A stretch of 64,000 nt of DNA, from the NCBI RefSeq assembly GCF_013248905.1, contig NZ_JABRVS010000001.1:2046001-2110000 (forward strand). The letters run 5' to 3'. Both the position numbers and the translations under genes were made by a program. The stretch is from Shewanella sp. VB17 (GTDB taxonomy: Bacteria > Pseudomonadota > Gammaproteobacteria > Enterobacterales > Shewanellaceae). Positions 7,948-16,795 of this stretch are shown here, one piece after another; the stretch's first letter is position 1, and the number at the start of each line of letters is the position of its first letter. Under the pieces are notes generated by a model. It ran no database searches. It saw only the letters and a list, made by a program, of their open reading frames with translations, and was not told where the DNA came from.

Positions 7948-9281
7948 TGAAACACACTAAACATGAAACGTCAACAGAGGCTGCTCCCCAAGAAACAGAA
8001 AGTGAGTTTACTCATTGGCATATCCCTGATATCACTGAAGTGCCATCTGAAGATGCATTAAATCTGTTTGGTCGAAAAATGGTTCAAAAAATCCTCGTAG
8101 AGGAACATGAGTCAATTTTACCCCCAACGTTGATCCAAATAGAAGAGATTAGGCAGGAGGCTGAAAAAGAAGGTTTTGCACAAGGAAAAGAGGAAGGGCA
8201 TCAAGTTGGCCTTGACACTGGTCGCCTTGAAGGCTTAAAACAGGGGCATGGTGAAGGTTTCGAGCAAGGCACAGCGCAAGGTTATCAAGAGGGGATGGAG
8301 AAGGCCATCGTGTTGGTGAAACGATTTGAAGGCTTGCTTGAACAGTTTGAGAAACCACTTGAATTACTTGATAGCGAAATAGAACAAGAATTAGTGTCGT
8401 TGACATTAAAATTATCTCGCGCTGTTATACATCATGAGATTAACACTCACCCAGAGCACGTATTAGCGGCATTAAGACAAGGGGTGGATTCTTTATCTTT
8501 GAGAGGGCAAGAAGTTGTGATCCGACTTCATCCCGATGATCACGAACTCACTCAAGAGTTATATACAATCAATCAACTGGAAAAAAATCGTTGGGATCTG
8601 GAAATAGATCCTAGCCTTGCTCGTGGAGACTGTGTCATTTTAAGTCAACGTAGCAGTGTTGATATGAGGCTTGAATCTAGAATAAGTGCAGTGTTAGAAG
8701 AATTAGAGAATCATCATGAGAACTTAAATCAAGTTGTTGAGCAACAGAAAAACTCATTGAGTACTGCTGCCATGATGAATAAATTAGATCCACTTGAGAA
8801 TGCTATAAATCCTGATGTTGCAAATGTCTCTGATGATGAGCCAGATAATGAAATTAGTGGTATTGATAATCAATTATCGGGTGATGAGCTGGATAATGAA
8901 ATTGGTGGTATTGATAATCAATTATCGGGTGATGAGCTGGATAATGAAATTGATGGTGTGGATAATCAATTATCGGGCGATGAGCAGGGTAATGAAATTG
9001 ATGGTGAGGATAACCAATTATCGGGCGATGAGCTGGGTAATGAAATTGGTGGTGAGGATAATCAATTATCGGGTGATGAGCTGGGTAATGAAATTGATGG
9101 TGTGGATAATCAATTATCGGGTGATGAGCTGGGTAATGAAATTGATGGTGAGGACAATCAATTATCGGGTGATGAGCTGGGTAATGAAATTGATGGTGTG
9201 GATAATCAATTATCGGGTGATGAGCCAGATAATCAAATGAATAAGGCGGGTGACACGCTCTCTGATGGTAAGCCCGAATAA
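7947..9281 (+). CDS. fliH: Flagellar export ATPase regulator FliH with a repeat tail
   Basis: FliH binds the ATPase FliI and docks it to the C ring. The usual parts are present: an N-terminal C-ring-binding segment, a stretch of GxxxG-type repeats (about 75-118, EGFAQGKEEGHQVGLDTG and onwards) that forms a helical stalk, and a FliI-binding domain to about residue 250. The protein then continues to 444 residues, far beyond the usual 230-340. The extra part carries eight 16-residue repeats (about 295-422) of the type SGDELGNEIDGVDNQL, very acidic and probably disordered. The start overlaps the fliG stop by one base. The call as FliH is firm; the role of the tail is unknown. Confidence 0.93.
   Translation: MKHTKHETSTEAAPQETESEFTHWHIPDITEVPSEDALNLFGRKMVQKILVEEHESILPPTLIQIEEIRQEAEKEGFAQGKEEGHQVGLDTGRLEGLKQGHGEGFEQGTAQGYQEGMEKAIVLVKRFEGLLEQFEKPLELLDSEIEQELVSLTLKLSRAVIHHEINTHPEHVLAALRQGVDSLSLRGQEVVIRLHPDDHELTQELYTINQLEKNRWDLEIDPSLARGDCVILSQRSSVDMRLESRISAVLEELENHHENLNQVVEQQKNSLSTAAMMNKLDPLENAINPDVANVSDDEPDNEISGIDNQLSGDELDNEIGGIDNQLSGDELDNEIDGVDNQLSGDEQGNEIDGEDNQLSGDELGNEIGGEDNQLSGDELGNEIDGVDNQLSGDELGNEIDGEDNQLSGDELGNEIDGVDNQLSGDEPDNQMNKAGDTLSDGKPE
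8829..9212 (+). repeat. Tandem 48-bp repeats inside fliH (eight units)
   Basis: Eight head-to-tail 48-bp units start at 8829, 8877, 8925, 8973, 9021, 9069, 9117 and 9165; a ninth, degenerate unit begins at 9213. Each encodes 16 residues of the form S-G-D-E-x-x-N-E-I-x-G-x-D-N-Q-L. Units differ at only a few bases, which suggests recent expansion by slippage or unequal exchange. The length is a multiple of three, so copy changes keep the frame. Confidence 0.97.
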
Positions 9282-9360
9282 AATCAATTCTTTTAACTGG
9301 TTTTAATTTGTCACCATTTCATTGTAAAGGATTACATAGTTTTAGTAAAAGGCGAATAAA

Positions 9361-10701
9361 ATGAACAACCGCCACAACAAGTTGCTTAATAAAATAAGAC
9401 TGCAATCGAATAAAGTGACGCCTTTTATTGCTGAGGCGAGCGGTCAGCTTGTACGCGTTGTTGGATTAACCTTGGAGGCTGCAGGTTGCCGTGCTCCAAT
9501 CGGTAGCCTGTGTAGTATTGAAACGTTAGCAGGGAGCTTCGGTGCTGAAGTGATAGGTTTCGATGATAAACTGCTTTACTTAATGCCAATAGAAGAGCTT
9601 AGAGGCGTGTTACCTGGTGCTAAGGTGACTCCTTTAGGAGAGCAAGGGGGCTTGGATGTGGGGTTGGCTTTACTGGGCAGGGTACTCGATGGTAATGGCT
9701 TGCCTTTGGATGGTCTAGGAAGGTTACAAACGGATCAAAAAGCACCTAGGCACTCACTCCCTATTAACCCCCTATCCCGCCGTGCTATCACTGAACCACT
9801 CGATGTTGGGGTGAGAGCGATTAATGCAATGTTGACTGTCGGTAAAGGCCAAAGAATGGGATTGTTTTCAGGTTCAGGTGTGGGTAAAAGTGTGCTTCTG
9901 GGTATGATGACCCGAGGCACGACAGCCGATATTATTGTGGTGGGATTAGTGGGTGAACGTGGCCGAGAAGTGAAGGAGTTTATTGAAGAAATATTAGGAG
10001 ATGAGGGGAGAGCTCGTTCTGTGGTGGTCGCAGCTCCAGCTGATACTTCTCCTTTGATGAGGTTGCGCGCCTGTGAAACTTCAACCCGAATAGCGGAACA
10101 TTTTAGAGATCTTGGTTACAATGTATTATTATTAATGGATAGCTTAACCCGTTATGCTCAAGCTCAGAGAGAAATTGCTTTAGCTGTTGGCGAACCTCCT
10201 GCAACAAAAGGTTACCCGCCTTCGGTATTCGCAAAATTACCTAAGCTAGTTGAAAGAGCTGGCAATGGTGGACCAGATCAAGGTTCGATCACTGCATTCT
10301 ATACTGTATTAACTGAGGGGGATGATCTTCAAGATCCGATTGCAGATGCAGCCCGAGCGATTTTAGATGGGCACATCGTGTTGTCTCGTCAGCTCGCCGA
10401 TTCAGGACATTACCCAGCGATTGATGTTGAAGCGTCTATTAGCCGTGTAGCACCGATGGTGGTCAGTGCTGAACATTTAGACGCTATGGGGCGTGTGAAG
10501 CAAATTTATTCTCTTTATCAACAGAATAAAGATCTTATTTCTATTGGTGCCTACACTCAAGGCAGTGATCCTAGGATCGATAATTCCATTCGCTTACAGC
10601 CTGCCATGAATGCTTTTTTAAGGCAAACAATGAAAGAAACACTTAGTTTTGCCAGTAGTGAGCTGATGCTGACTCAATTAGCTGGCCAATGTAAGGTGTA
10701 A
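9361..10701 (+). CDS. fliI: Flagellar type III export ATPase FliI
   Basis: FliI is the F1-beta-like ATPase of the flagellar export machine. The 446 residues hold an N-terminal beta barrel, Walker A in GLFSGSGVGKS (about 170), the VGERGREVKEF segment with the catalytic glutamate, and Walker B in VLLLMDSLTRYAQAQREI. The start ATG has an AAAGG element upstream. It follows fliH by 79 bases and precedes fliJ, the usual H-I-J order. Confidence 0.97.
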   Translation: MNNRHNKLLNKIRLQSNKVTPFIAEASGQLVRVVGLTLEAAGCRAPIGSLCSIETLAGSFGAEVIGFDDKLLYLMPIEELRGVLPGAKVTPLGEQGGLDVGLALLGRVLDGNGLPLDGLGRLQTDQKAPRHSLPINPLSRRAITEPLDVGVRAINAMLTVGKGQRMGLFSGSGVGKSVLLGMMTRGTTADIIVVGLVGERGREVKEFIEEILGDEGRARSVVVAAPADTSPLMRLRACETSTRIAEHFRDLGYNVLLLMDSLTRYAQAQREIALAVGEPPATKGYPPSVFAKLPKLVERAGNGGPDQGSITAFYTVLTEGDDLQDPIADAARAILDGHIVLSRQLADSGHYPAIDVEASISRVAPMVVSAEHLDAMGRVKQIYSLYQQNKDLISIGAYTQGSDPRIDNSIRLQPAMNAFLRQTMKETLSFASSELMLTQLAGQCKV

Positions 10702-10757
10702 CGTTTTTTTTAATTAAAAGGCTTTTATGGTTACTGATTGAAGGTATTGGAGATTAA

Positions 10758-11204
10758 ATGGCAAAACATGATCCTTTAGATACAGTGCTAAAGCTTACAA
10801 AAGAAGCTGAAGCTCAAGCGGGTTTGCAATTGAAATCAGCTCAGTTAATGTTGCAAAAATGCCAAAGCCAGCTGGAAGCTTTAAGAAGCTATCGCCTTGA
10901 TTATATGAAACAAATAGAAAACTATCAGGGCAAAAGTATTAGTGCAAGTTATTACCATCAGTTTCATCAGTTTGTTAGACAAATAGACGAAGCCACAACG
11001 AAGCAGATGGCCTCAATTCAGGATGCAGATACCCAAAGAATACACCGACAACAATATTGGTTAGAGGCACAACAGAAGCGCAAAGCTGTTGAACTTCTTC
11101 TTTCTCACAAGGCTGAAAAAAAGCAGCAAGAGGAGCAAAGACAAGAGCAAAAAATGATTGATGAATTTGCTATCCAACAGCTTTATAAAAAACCGATACG
11201 GTAG
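10758..11204 (+). CDS. fliJ: Flagellar export protein FliJ
   Basis: FliJ is the coiled-coil stalk that sits in the FliI hexamer and carries export chaperones. The 148-residue product is almost wholly helical, rich in Gln, Lys and Glu, and begins with the family-like DPLDTVLKLTKEAE stretch. The ribosome site TTGGAG lies seven bases before ATG 10758. The 169 bases after it, up to fliK, hold no gene or clear terminator that I can see. Confidence 0.92.
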   Translation: MAKHDPLDTVLKLTKEAEAQAGLQLKSAQLMLQKCQSQLEALRSYRLDYMKQIENYQGKSISASYYHQFHQFVRQIDEATTKQMASIQDADTQRIHRQQYWLEAQQKRKAVELLLSHKAEKKQQEEQRQEQKMIDEFAIQQLYKKPIR

Positions 11205-11373
11205 CTTTATTTTTATCCTTATCCAGTATTATACAATAAAATCCAGCCCTTGTTTATTATGGCATTAAAATTGCTTTTATTTATTATATGAATTTTTTTG
11301 ATCTCAGCGGTCGGTATTTTGACGCTAGTAATGAGCCTTTATTTCATGGCTTATCGTGTTTTTCGGAGGCTTT

Positions 11374-12984
11374 ATGCAGAAAGTGACCAATGTTCTTTTA
11401 GCGGGTAATAAGGCTGAAAGCCTGCCTATTGCTGAGATTAAACAAGCAACAGAGCACGACAGTAAATCTATTGGGAATAATGATTTTTCTACCGCATTAG
11501 AGCAAGCAGGGATTGAAGGAAAACAACAAGTTAAATCTAAAGTGGATGAAGCTGTTAATCCTACTAATGGCGAGGTTCAAGATGAAGAGCAATTACAAAA
11601 TGTAGAACAGAGTCTCATTGAATCAACCGTTGAGGATGAATTTAATGCTGAGGATTTGATTGATGTTTCTCACGTATTAGCACAACTTAATTTAGCCGCA
11701 GAGTTAAGTGACAGCATTATATTTAGCGGTGATAACTTGCCGCTTGATGAAGCAGTGATAGATGAAGTGGTAGATGAAGTGGTAGATGAAGTGGTAGATG
11801 GGGAATCAATTGATGCAATAATGGTGGCGCTCAATATTGACTTGCTAGATGAACAATCTCTTAATGAGTTACAAAATAAAAGTGGACTGACGAAAGAAGA
11901 ACTACAAGCATTGCCACCTGAAACCTTATCTTTACTTATGACGTTAATTAAAAGTGGTGGAAATAATCAAGAGATTCAAGATGTTCTTGATACAAGTAAA
12001 AATATAACGGCATTAACTGATGACGATGTGGTAAATCGTCAAGATGGCTCTGAGAAGAATAAAGGATTAGATGTTAAAATGGTGTCTGATAGACCGCTAG
12101 ATAAAGAGCCGTTAAAGACAGCAATAGTGAACAATGAGGTAAAAGAATTATCACTCGATAAGCTTAAACAAGTTGAAGCAGATAAAGACAATACTGGTGG
12201 TCAGGAGCGAAAGATCCCAATTGCGGGTAAACAAGAATCTATTCATAATGGAAATGAAAGCAAGTTTAGTCATATATTGGGTGAAAAAGTTTCTAGTCAA
12301 ACTGAAGTTGTCATCTCGAGTAACAGTAAGTTGCTAACAGAAGGTCAAATTACGGCGGAACAACAGCTTAAAAATGCTGATTTGTCAGTTAAATTGACAC
12401 CGATGAAAGCAGCCGTTGAGCTAAATCCAGCATTTATTGACACATCATCAGAATCCAAACCACAACAGATAAATTCGCAGCTAACACCACAACAAGCTCC
12501 GCGAAATGAACTGTCACAAATTCAATTGTCGTTGAAAGAAAGCAATGAACAGCAAGTGCAGATGGAAGACATGATTAAGCGTTTTTCTCCTGTGATGAAA
12601 CAGCAGTTAGTGACAATGGTTAGTCAAGGAAGGCAATATGCTGAAATTAAACTTGATCCACCAGAGCTGGGGCATTTAATTGTGCGTATCCAGGTTCAAG
12701 GTGAGCAGACTCAAGTTCAATTTCAAGTAGCTCAACATCAAACCCGAGATCTTATTGAGCAAGCGATGCCTAGATTAAAAGAGCTCTTGTCTGAGCAAGG
12801 AATGCAACTCTTTGATAGCCAAGTTTCCCAAGATAATGGGCAAAATGGGGAGGAGGGAGAAAAGGGAACTGATGAGGGGGAAAGCCAATTGGGTTCTGAA
12901 CTGGATGAAATGACATCCGAAGAATCGTTAATAAGCTCAAAACAAGCAACAAGTTATCGTTCTGGTATAGATTATTACGCATAA
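11374..12984 (+). CDS. fliK: Flagellar hook-length control protein FliK
   Basis: FliK is the secreted ruler that sets hook length and flips FlhB to filament export. The 536-residue product has a long low-complexity acidic N-terminal part and the conserved C-terminal hook-length domain at about 400-480, with YAEIKLDPPELGHLIVRI, then VQFQVAQHQTRDLIEQAMPRLK cut by a few residues. A short in-frame triplication (Asp-Glu-Val-Val, from about 11762) lies in the variable part. I chose ATG at 11374 because GGAGG precedes it; GTG at 11356 would add six residues. A second FliK-like gene lies at 32528-34444. Confidence 0.92.
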   Translation: MQKVTNVLLAGNKAESLPIAEIKQATEHDSKSIGNNDFSTALEQAGIEGKQQVKSKVDEAVNPTNGEVQDEEQLQNVEQSLIESTVEDEFNAEDLIDVSHVLAQLNLAAELSDSIIFSGDNLPLDEAVIDEVVDEVVDEVVDGESIDAIMVALNIDLLDEQSLNELQNKSGLTKEELQALPPETLSLLMTLIKSGGNNQEIQDVLDTSKNITALTDDDVVNRQDGSEKNKGLDVKMVSDRPLDKEPLKTAIVNNEVKELSLDKLKQVEADKDNTGGQERKIPIAGKQESIHNGNESKFSHILGEKVSSQTEVVISSNSKLLTEGQITAEQQLKNADLSVKLTPMKAAVELNPAFIDTSSESKPQQINSQLTPQQAPRNELSQIQLSLKESNEQQVQMEDMIKRFSPVMKQQLVTMVSQGRQYAEIKLDPPELGHLIVRIQVQGEQTQVQFQVAQHQTRDLIEQAMPRLKELLSEQGMQLFDSQVSQDNGQNGEEGEKGTDEGESQLGSELDEMTSEESLISSKQATSYRSGIDYYA

Positions 12985-13115
12985 GCGATTAATCTTATAG
13001 TGGGCTAATATAAGGAAGTAACCTTATTTTAATTAGAATCCTTATTATGGCTAAGTGGTTTTGTCGGGATTTCGCATATAATGGATGCTAGAGACACTTG
13101 TAAAAGGGAAAGAAA

Positions 13116-13628
13116 ATGGCTGATGAAGAATCATTAGAAGTCGAAGAAGGGAATAAACCTAAAAGTAAGAAACTGATCATATTTGGTGTCATAGGGTTCG
13201 TTTTATTGTTGGCTATTGGGGGAGGAATTTGGTTTTTTTTAGGTTCTAGTGAGCCTGAAGCTATGGATGATGGCAGCATGGCTGAAGTTGTTGAAGAAGA
13301 AAATACCGGAGAAGCATTTTATGTTGGTATGCCAAGACCATTTCTTTTTAATTTACCTGGTGCAACTCGCTCAAGATTAGTTGAAATAAAAGTCCAATTA
13401 ATGGTGCGAGGAGCTGATGACGATGTCCAAATTCAAAAACACATCCCATTAATTGAAGATGCACTATTGACGACTTTTAGTAGTGCCGATGTTGAAAAGT
13501 TAAGTTCGTTAGTGGGTAAAAATGAGTTACGGCAACTGGCTCTACTTAATGTTCAAAATACGTTACAGTCTGTTACTGGGCGTAAAGTGGTTGAAAAAGT
13601 ATTGTTTACTGGTTTTGTTATGCAATAG
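13116..13628 (+). CDS. fliL: Flagellar basal body-associated protein FliL
   Basis: FliL encircles the stator and supports its activity. The 170 residues show a short charged cytoplasmic N-terminus, one membrane helix at about 22-44 (LIIFGVIGFVLLLAIGGGIW), and a periplasmic domain ending in the family-like KVLFTGFVMQ. The ribosome site AAAGGGAAAG lies directly before the ATG. It begins the fliLMNOPQR-flhB run. The 131-bp gap before it has no clear sigma-54 site. Confidence 0.95.
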   Translation: MADEESLEVEEGNKPKSKKLIIFGVIGFVLLLAIGGGIWFFLGSSEPEAMDDGSMAEVVEEENTGEAFYVGMPRPFLFNLPGATRSRLVEIKVQLMVRGADDDVQIQKHIPLIEDALLTTFSSADVEKLSSLVGKNELRQLALLNVQNTLQSVTGRKVVEKVLFTGFVMQ

Positions 13629-13713
13629 TTAACCAATAAGTTGTGTATGTTTACAAATGTTTATTTCAATTTTACAGTAATGACAACGTAGGATCCATTT
13701 TACAGGGTGTCTG

Positions 13714-13812
13714 ATGTACGCGTTAGCGCGATGTGCATTAACATTGGTGAAGTTTTGTATGATGAATCGATTCATTTTTAGTTTACATAAGGCTACATTG
13801 TGGATTTATTAA
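13714..13812 (+). CDS. Possible 32-codon upstream reading frame overlapping fliM
   Basis: ATG 13714 has CAGGG six bases before it. The frame runs 32 codons and stops at 13810-13812, 13 bases inside fliM in another frame. The peptide has no recognised domain. fliM has its own AAGG seven bases before its GTG, so coupling is not required. It may be a leader peptide or chance. Confidence 0.2.
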   Translation: MYALARCALTLVKFCMMNRFIFSLHKATLWIY

Positions 13813-14825
13813 GCCAAGACGAAATTGATGCGTTACTGCATGGTGTCGATGATGTAGAGGAAGAGGATGTTAATGAGGGTGACGTAAATACTCGCTCTTA
13901 TGATTTCTCTTCACAAGATCGTATTGTCCGTGGACGAATGCCAACGCTTGAAATTGTGAATGAACGATTTGCTCGTCATTTACGCATCAGTATGTTCAAT
14001 ATGATGCGTCGCGCGGCAGAAGTTTCAATCAATGGCGTACAAATGCTCAAGTTTGGTGAGTATGTACATTCTTTATTTGTACCGACCAGTTTGAATATGG
14101 TGCGTTTTAATCCATTGAAAGGGACTGCGTTAATCACGATGGAAGCGCGGCTTGTCTTTATTTTAGTTGATAACTTTTTTGGAGGAGATGGTCGTTTTCA
14201 TGCCAAGATTGAGGGCCGTGAATTTACACCGACTGAAAGAAGGATTGTCCAGCTGCTGCTTAAGATTATTTTTGAAGATTATAAGGATGCTTGGGCGCCG
14301 GTTATGGATGTCGAGTTTGATTATCTGGATTCAGAAGTAAACCCTGCAATGGCCAATATTGTTAGTCCCACAGAAGTTGTTGTTATTTGTTCGTTTCATA
14401 TCGAAGTTGATGGAGGCGGTGGTGATTTTCATATCACATTACCTTATTCCATGATTGAGCCCATACGTGAACTCTTAGATGCTGGTGTGCAAAGTGATAC
14501 ACAAGATACTGACATGCGTTGGTCACAAGCCTTAAAAGATGAAATCATGGACGTTGATGTTGGCATCGATGCAACAATTGTCGATCATGAATTTACACTA
14601 AAAGATGTGATGGAATTAAAAAAAGGAGACATTATACCGGTTGAATTACCTGAAAATATTATTTTAAAAGTGGAAGATCTTCCCACATATCGATGTACAT
14701 TAGGTAAAGTTCGTGACAATTTAGCATTACGTATTATTCAGAAAATCCCGCGGCCTGAAACTGCAAAGTCAGAGCTTCAGCTGATTAAACGTAAAGCTAA
14801 AGTGAGGGAAGTTAAAGAGTTATAA
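13800..14825 (+). CDS. fliM: Flagellar motor switch protein FliM
   Basis: FliM (341 residues) is the middle C-ring protein and the docking site for phosphorylated CheY. The N-terminal LLSQDEIDALL motif is the CheY-binding segment. The CheC-like middle domain follows, and the C-terminal FliN-like domain lies at about 255-325. The start is GTG at 13800 with AAGG seven bases upstream. The 171-bp gap to fliL holds the possible upstream reading frame at 13714. Confidence 0.96.
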   Translation: MDLLSQDEIDALLHGVDDVEEEDVNEGDVNTRSYDFSSQDRIVRGRMPTLEIVNERFARHLRISMFNMMRRAAEVSINGVQMLKFGEYVHSLFVPTSLNMVRFNPLKGTALITMEARLVFILVDNFFGGDGRFHAKIEGREFTPTERRIVQLLLKIIFEDYKDAWAPVMDVEFDYLDSEVNPAMANIVSPTEVVVICSFHIEVDGGGGDFHITLPYSMIEPIRELLDAGVQSDTQDTDMRWSQALKDEIMDVDVGIDATIVDHEFTLKDVMELKKGDIIPVELPENIILKVEDLPTYRCTLGKVRDNLALRIIQKIPRPETAKSELQLIKRKAKVREVKEL

Positions 14826-14881
14826 ATGGCTGCTGCCAGTCATAGGTAAAAACAAACCATTAAAATATAAAGGTTGTAAAA

Positions 14882-15316
14882 ATGAGCACTGAAGACACAG
14901 ATGAAGATACCGGTGATGATTGGGCTGATGCGATGGCCGAACAAGAAGAACCCGGTGATGATTGGGCTGATGCCATGTCCGAACAAGAGCTAAAAGTTGA
15001 AACGGTTGAATTAGATGAACTTACCGATACGGCTCCTGCACTGACAGAAGAAGATATTAAGAAGCTAGACGGGATTATGGATATTCCTGTCACCATCTCT
15101 ATGGAAGTGGGGCGCAGTCTGATTAATATTCGTAATTTATTGCAACTTAATCAGGGTTCAGTGGTTGAGTTAGATAGAGTTGCAGGTGAGCCATTAGATG
15201 TGATGGTTAATGGAACTTTAATTGCTCACGGTGAAGTGGTTGTGGTAAATGATAAATTTGGCATTCGTTTAACTGATGTGATCAGTCAAACTGAACGTAT
15301 TAAAAAGCTTAAATAA
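14882..15316 (+). CDS. fliN: Flagellar motor switch protein FliN
   Basis: FliN forms the base of the C ring and binds FliH. The C-terminal surface-presentation domain (about 62-142) has the conserved MEVGRSLINIRNLLQLNQGS, LDVMVNG, and GEVVVVNDKFGIRLTDV patterns. The N-terminal 50 residues are acidic and contain a 14-residue duplication, GDDWADAM-x-EQE type. The gene starts 56 bases after fliM and 11 bases separate it from fliO. Confidence 0.96.
   Translation: MSTEDTDEDTGDDWADAMAEQEEPGDDWADAMSEQELKVETVELDELTDTAPALTEEDIKKLDGIMDIPVTISMEVGRSLINIRNLLQLNQGSVVELDRVAGEPLDVMVNGTLIAHGEVVVVNDKFGIRLTDVISQTERIKKLK
14911..14994 (+). repeat. 42-bp tandem duplication in the fliN N-terminal region
   Basis: Two adjacent near-identical 42-bp units (first from about 14911, second from about 14953) encode the repeated GDDWADAM and EQE residues of FliN. 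The unit is in frame, so both copies are read through. Confidence 0.8.
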
Positions 15317-15327
15317 AGGTTGAACAT

Positions 15328-15702
15328 ATGTTTTCATTGTTAGCTACAGGCGTTGCCACAGCCTCAGAAGCTGTAGTTCCTGTAGAGAAAGGCGCCACGA
15401 TGGCGACACTGTCTAATATGATGGGAGGACTTATACTGGTTCTCATATTGATTTTTGTATTAGCTTATATTGTAAAACGACTTAATTTAGTCCCAGCTAG
15501 TAATGGGTTAATTAAAATGGTAGCTGTAACTTCACTTGGGCAAAAAGAGAAGGTGGTATTAATTGAGGTTGATGGACAGCAATATTTACTTGGTGTGACA
15601 GCTCAACAGGTGAATATGATTGATAAGCTCGATAATGCCGTTAACACAGATACGAATACTTTTGCTAATCGATTGCGGCAAGCTAAGACCAAGCAAATAT
15701 GA
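15328..15702 (+). CDS. fliO: Flagellar biosynthesis protein FliO
   Basis: FliO is an inner-membrane helper for assembly of the FliP export-gate ring. The 124 residues have a short N-terminal segment, one membrane helix at about 31-50 (GLILVLILIFVLAYIVKRL), and a small cytoplasmic domain with VAVTSLGQKEKVVLIEVDG, which is typical of the family. The stop overlaps the fliP start by four bases (ATGA), so the two are translationally coupled. Confidence 0.92.
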   Translation: MFSLLATGVATASEAVVPVEKGATMATLSNMMGGLILVLILIFVLAYIVKRLNLVPASNGLIKMVAVTSLGQKEKVVLIEVDGQQYLLGVTAQQVNMIDKLDNAVNTDTNTFANRLRQAKTKQI

Positions 15703-16445
15703 ATGCTATTTTGATTGTCATCACGTTTACTTTACTGCTTATTTCTCCTGAGCTTTTTGCTCAGAATGGAATATTACCAGCGGTAACGGTATCAACGGGT
15801 GTCAATGGTGAAACTCAATATTCTGTCACGATGCAGATATTACTGCTGATGACGGCGTTGAGTTTCTTGCCTGCTATGCTGATTATGTTGACTTCATTTA
15901 CGCGGATTATTATTGTTCTTTCAATTCTGCGTCAAGCCATCGGTTTACAGCAAGCTCCCTCTAATCAAGTGCTGATAGGAATGAGCCTATTTCTTACTTT
16001 TTTTATCATGTCACCCGTATTTGATAAAGTTTATGATGAAGCTGTTAAACCTTACATCGATGAAACGCTTACCATAGAACAGGCATTTTATACTGGGAAA
16101 GAGCCGATTAAAGCCTTTATGTTGGCACAAACTCGAGTGACTGATATTGGGACTTTTATTAACATATCAGGCTATAAAAATATTAAGTCGCCTGAAGAAG
16201 CGCCGATGAGTGTCATTATCCCAGCCTTTATTACAAGCGAGTTAAAAACCGCATTTCAGATTGGTTTTATGCTATTTGTCCCTTTTTTAGTGTTGGACTT
16301 AGTCGTTGCCAGTATATTGATGGCCATGGGTATGATGATGCTATCGCCTATGATTGTATCTTTACCGTTTAAAATTATGCTGTTTGTTTTGGTCGATGGG
16401 TGGAGTTTAGTGATGGGCACGTTAGCAAACAGTTTTGGTATTTAG
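15699..16445 (+). CDS. fliP: Flagellar export gate protein FliP
   Basis: FliP (248 residues) forms the pentameric core of the type III export gate. It has a cleavable-type signal peptide (about 1-21, ending SPELFA-Q), four membrane segments, and the family signatures SFTRIIIVLSILRQAIGLQQ-APSNQ and MGMMMLSPMIVSLPFKIMLF. It is joined to fliO by an ATGA overlap and followed by fliQ seven bases after its stop. Confidence 0.97.
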   Translation: MNAILIVITFTLLLISPELFAQNGILPAVTVSTGVNGETQYSVTMQILLLMTALSFLPAMLIMLTSFTRIIIVLSILRQAIGLQQAPSNQVLIGMSLFLTFFIMSPVFDKVYDEAVKPYIDETLTIEQAFYTGKEPIKAFMLAQTRVTDIGTFINISGYKNIKSPEEAPMSVIIPAFITSELKTAFQIGFMLFVPFLVLDLVVASILMAMGMMMLSPMIVSLPFKIMLFVLVDGWSLVMGTLANSFGI

Positions 16446-16452
16446 GGACGTT

Positions 16453-16722
16453 ATGAATCCTGAATCCTTAGTTGATATATTTCGAGAAGCGTTATTTGTT
16501 ATTGTCGTTATCGTTTCTCTTATCATTATCCCTGGTCTTGTCATTGGTCTTGTGGTCGCGGTCTTTCAGGCTGCAACGTCAATCAATGAGCAAACCTTGA
16601 GTTTTCTCCCTCGTTTATTGGTTACGTTATTTGCGCTTATGTTTCTTGGTCATAAGCTAATACAAATGATGATGGAATTTTTTTTTACGATGGTGGATAT
16701 GATCCCTCAGGTCATAGGTTAA
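16453..16722 (+). CDS. fliQ: Flagellar export gate protein FliQ
   Basis: FliQ (89 residues, the usual size) is a two-helix hairpin protein packed round FliP in the export gate. Both membrane segments are plain (VIVVIVSLIIIPGLVIGLVV and LLVTLFALMFLG), and the intervening AATSINEQTLSFLPR is the family signature. ATG 16453 has AGGGACG just upstream, so I prefer it to the in-frame GTG at 16435, which would overlap fliP. Confidence 0.96.
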   Translation: MNPESLVDIFREALFVIVVIVSLIIIPGLVIGLVVAVFQAATSINEQTLSFLPRLLVTLFALMFLGHKLIQMMMEFFFTMVDMIPQVIG

Positions 16723-16795
16723 TGATTTCTTTTTCCAGTCGTCTGCATTCAGCATTTTTGGTTGAATATGTTAATTGTCAAAAAGTATTTTAATT

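Noticed and set aside
8815..9240. A 141-residue reading frame within fliH, and the CRISPR-like look of the repeats
   Set aside because: It is the +1 frame of the 48-bp repeats. The repeats have no unique spacers, they are in frame with fliH, and no cas gene is near, so it is neither a gene nor a CRISPR array.
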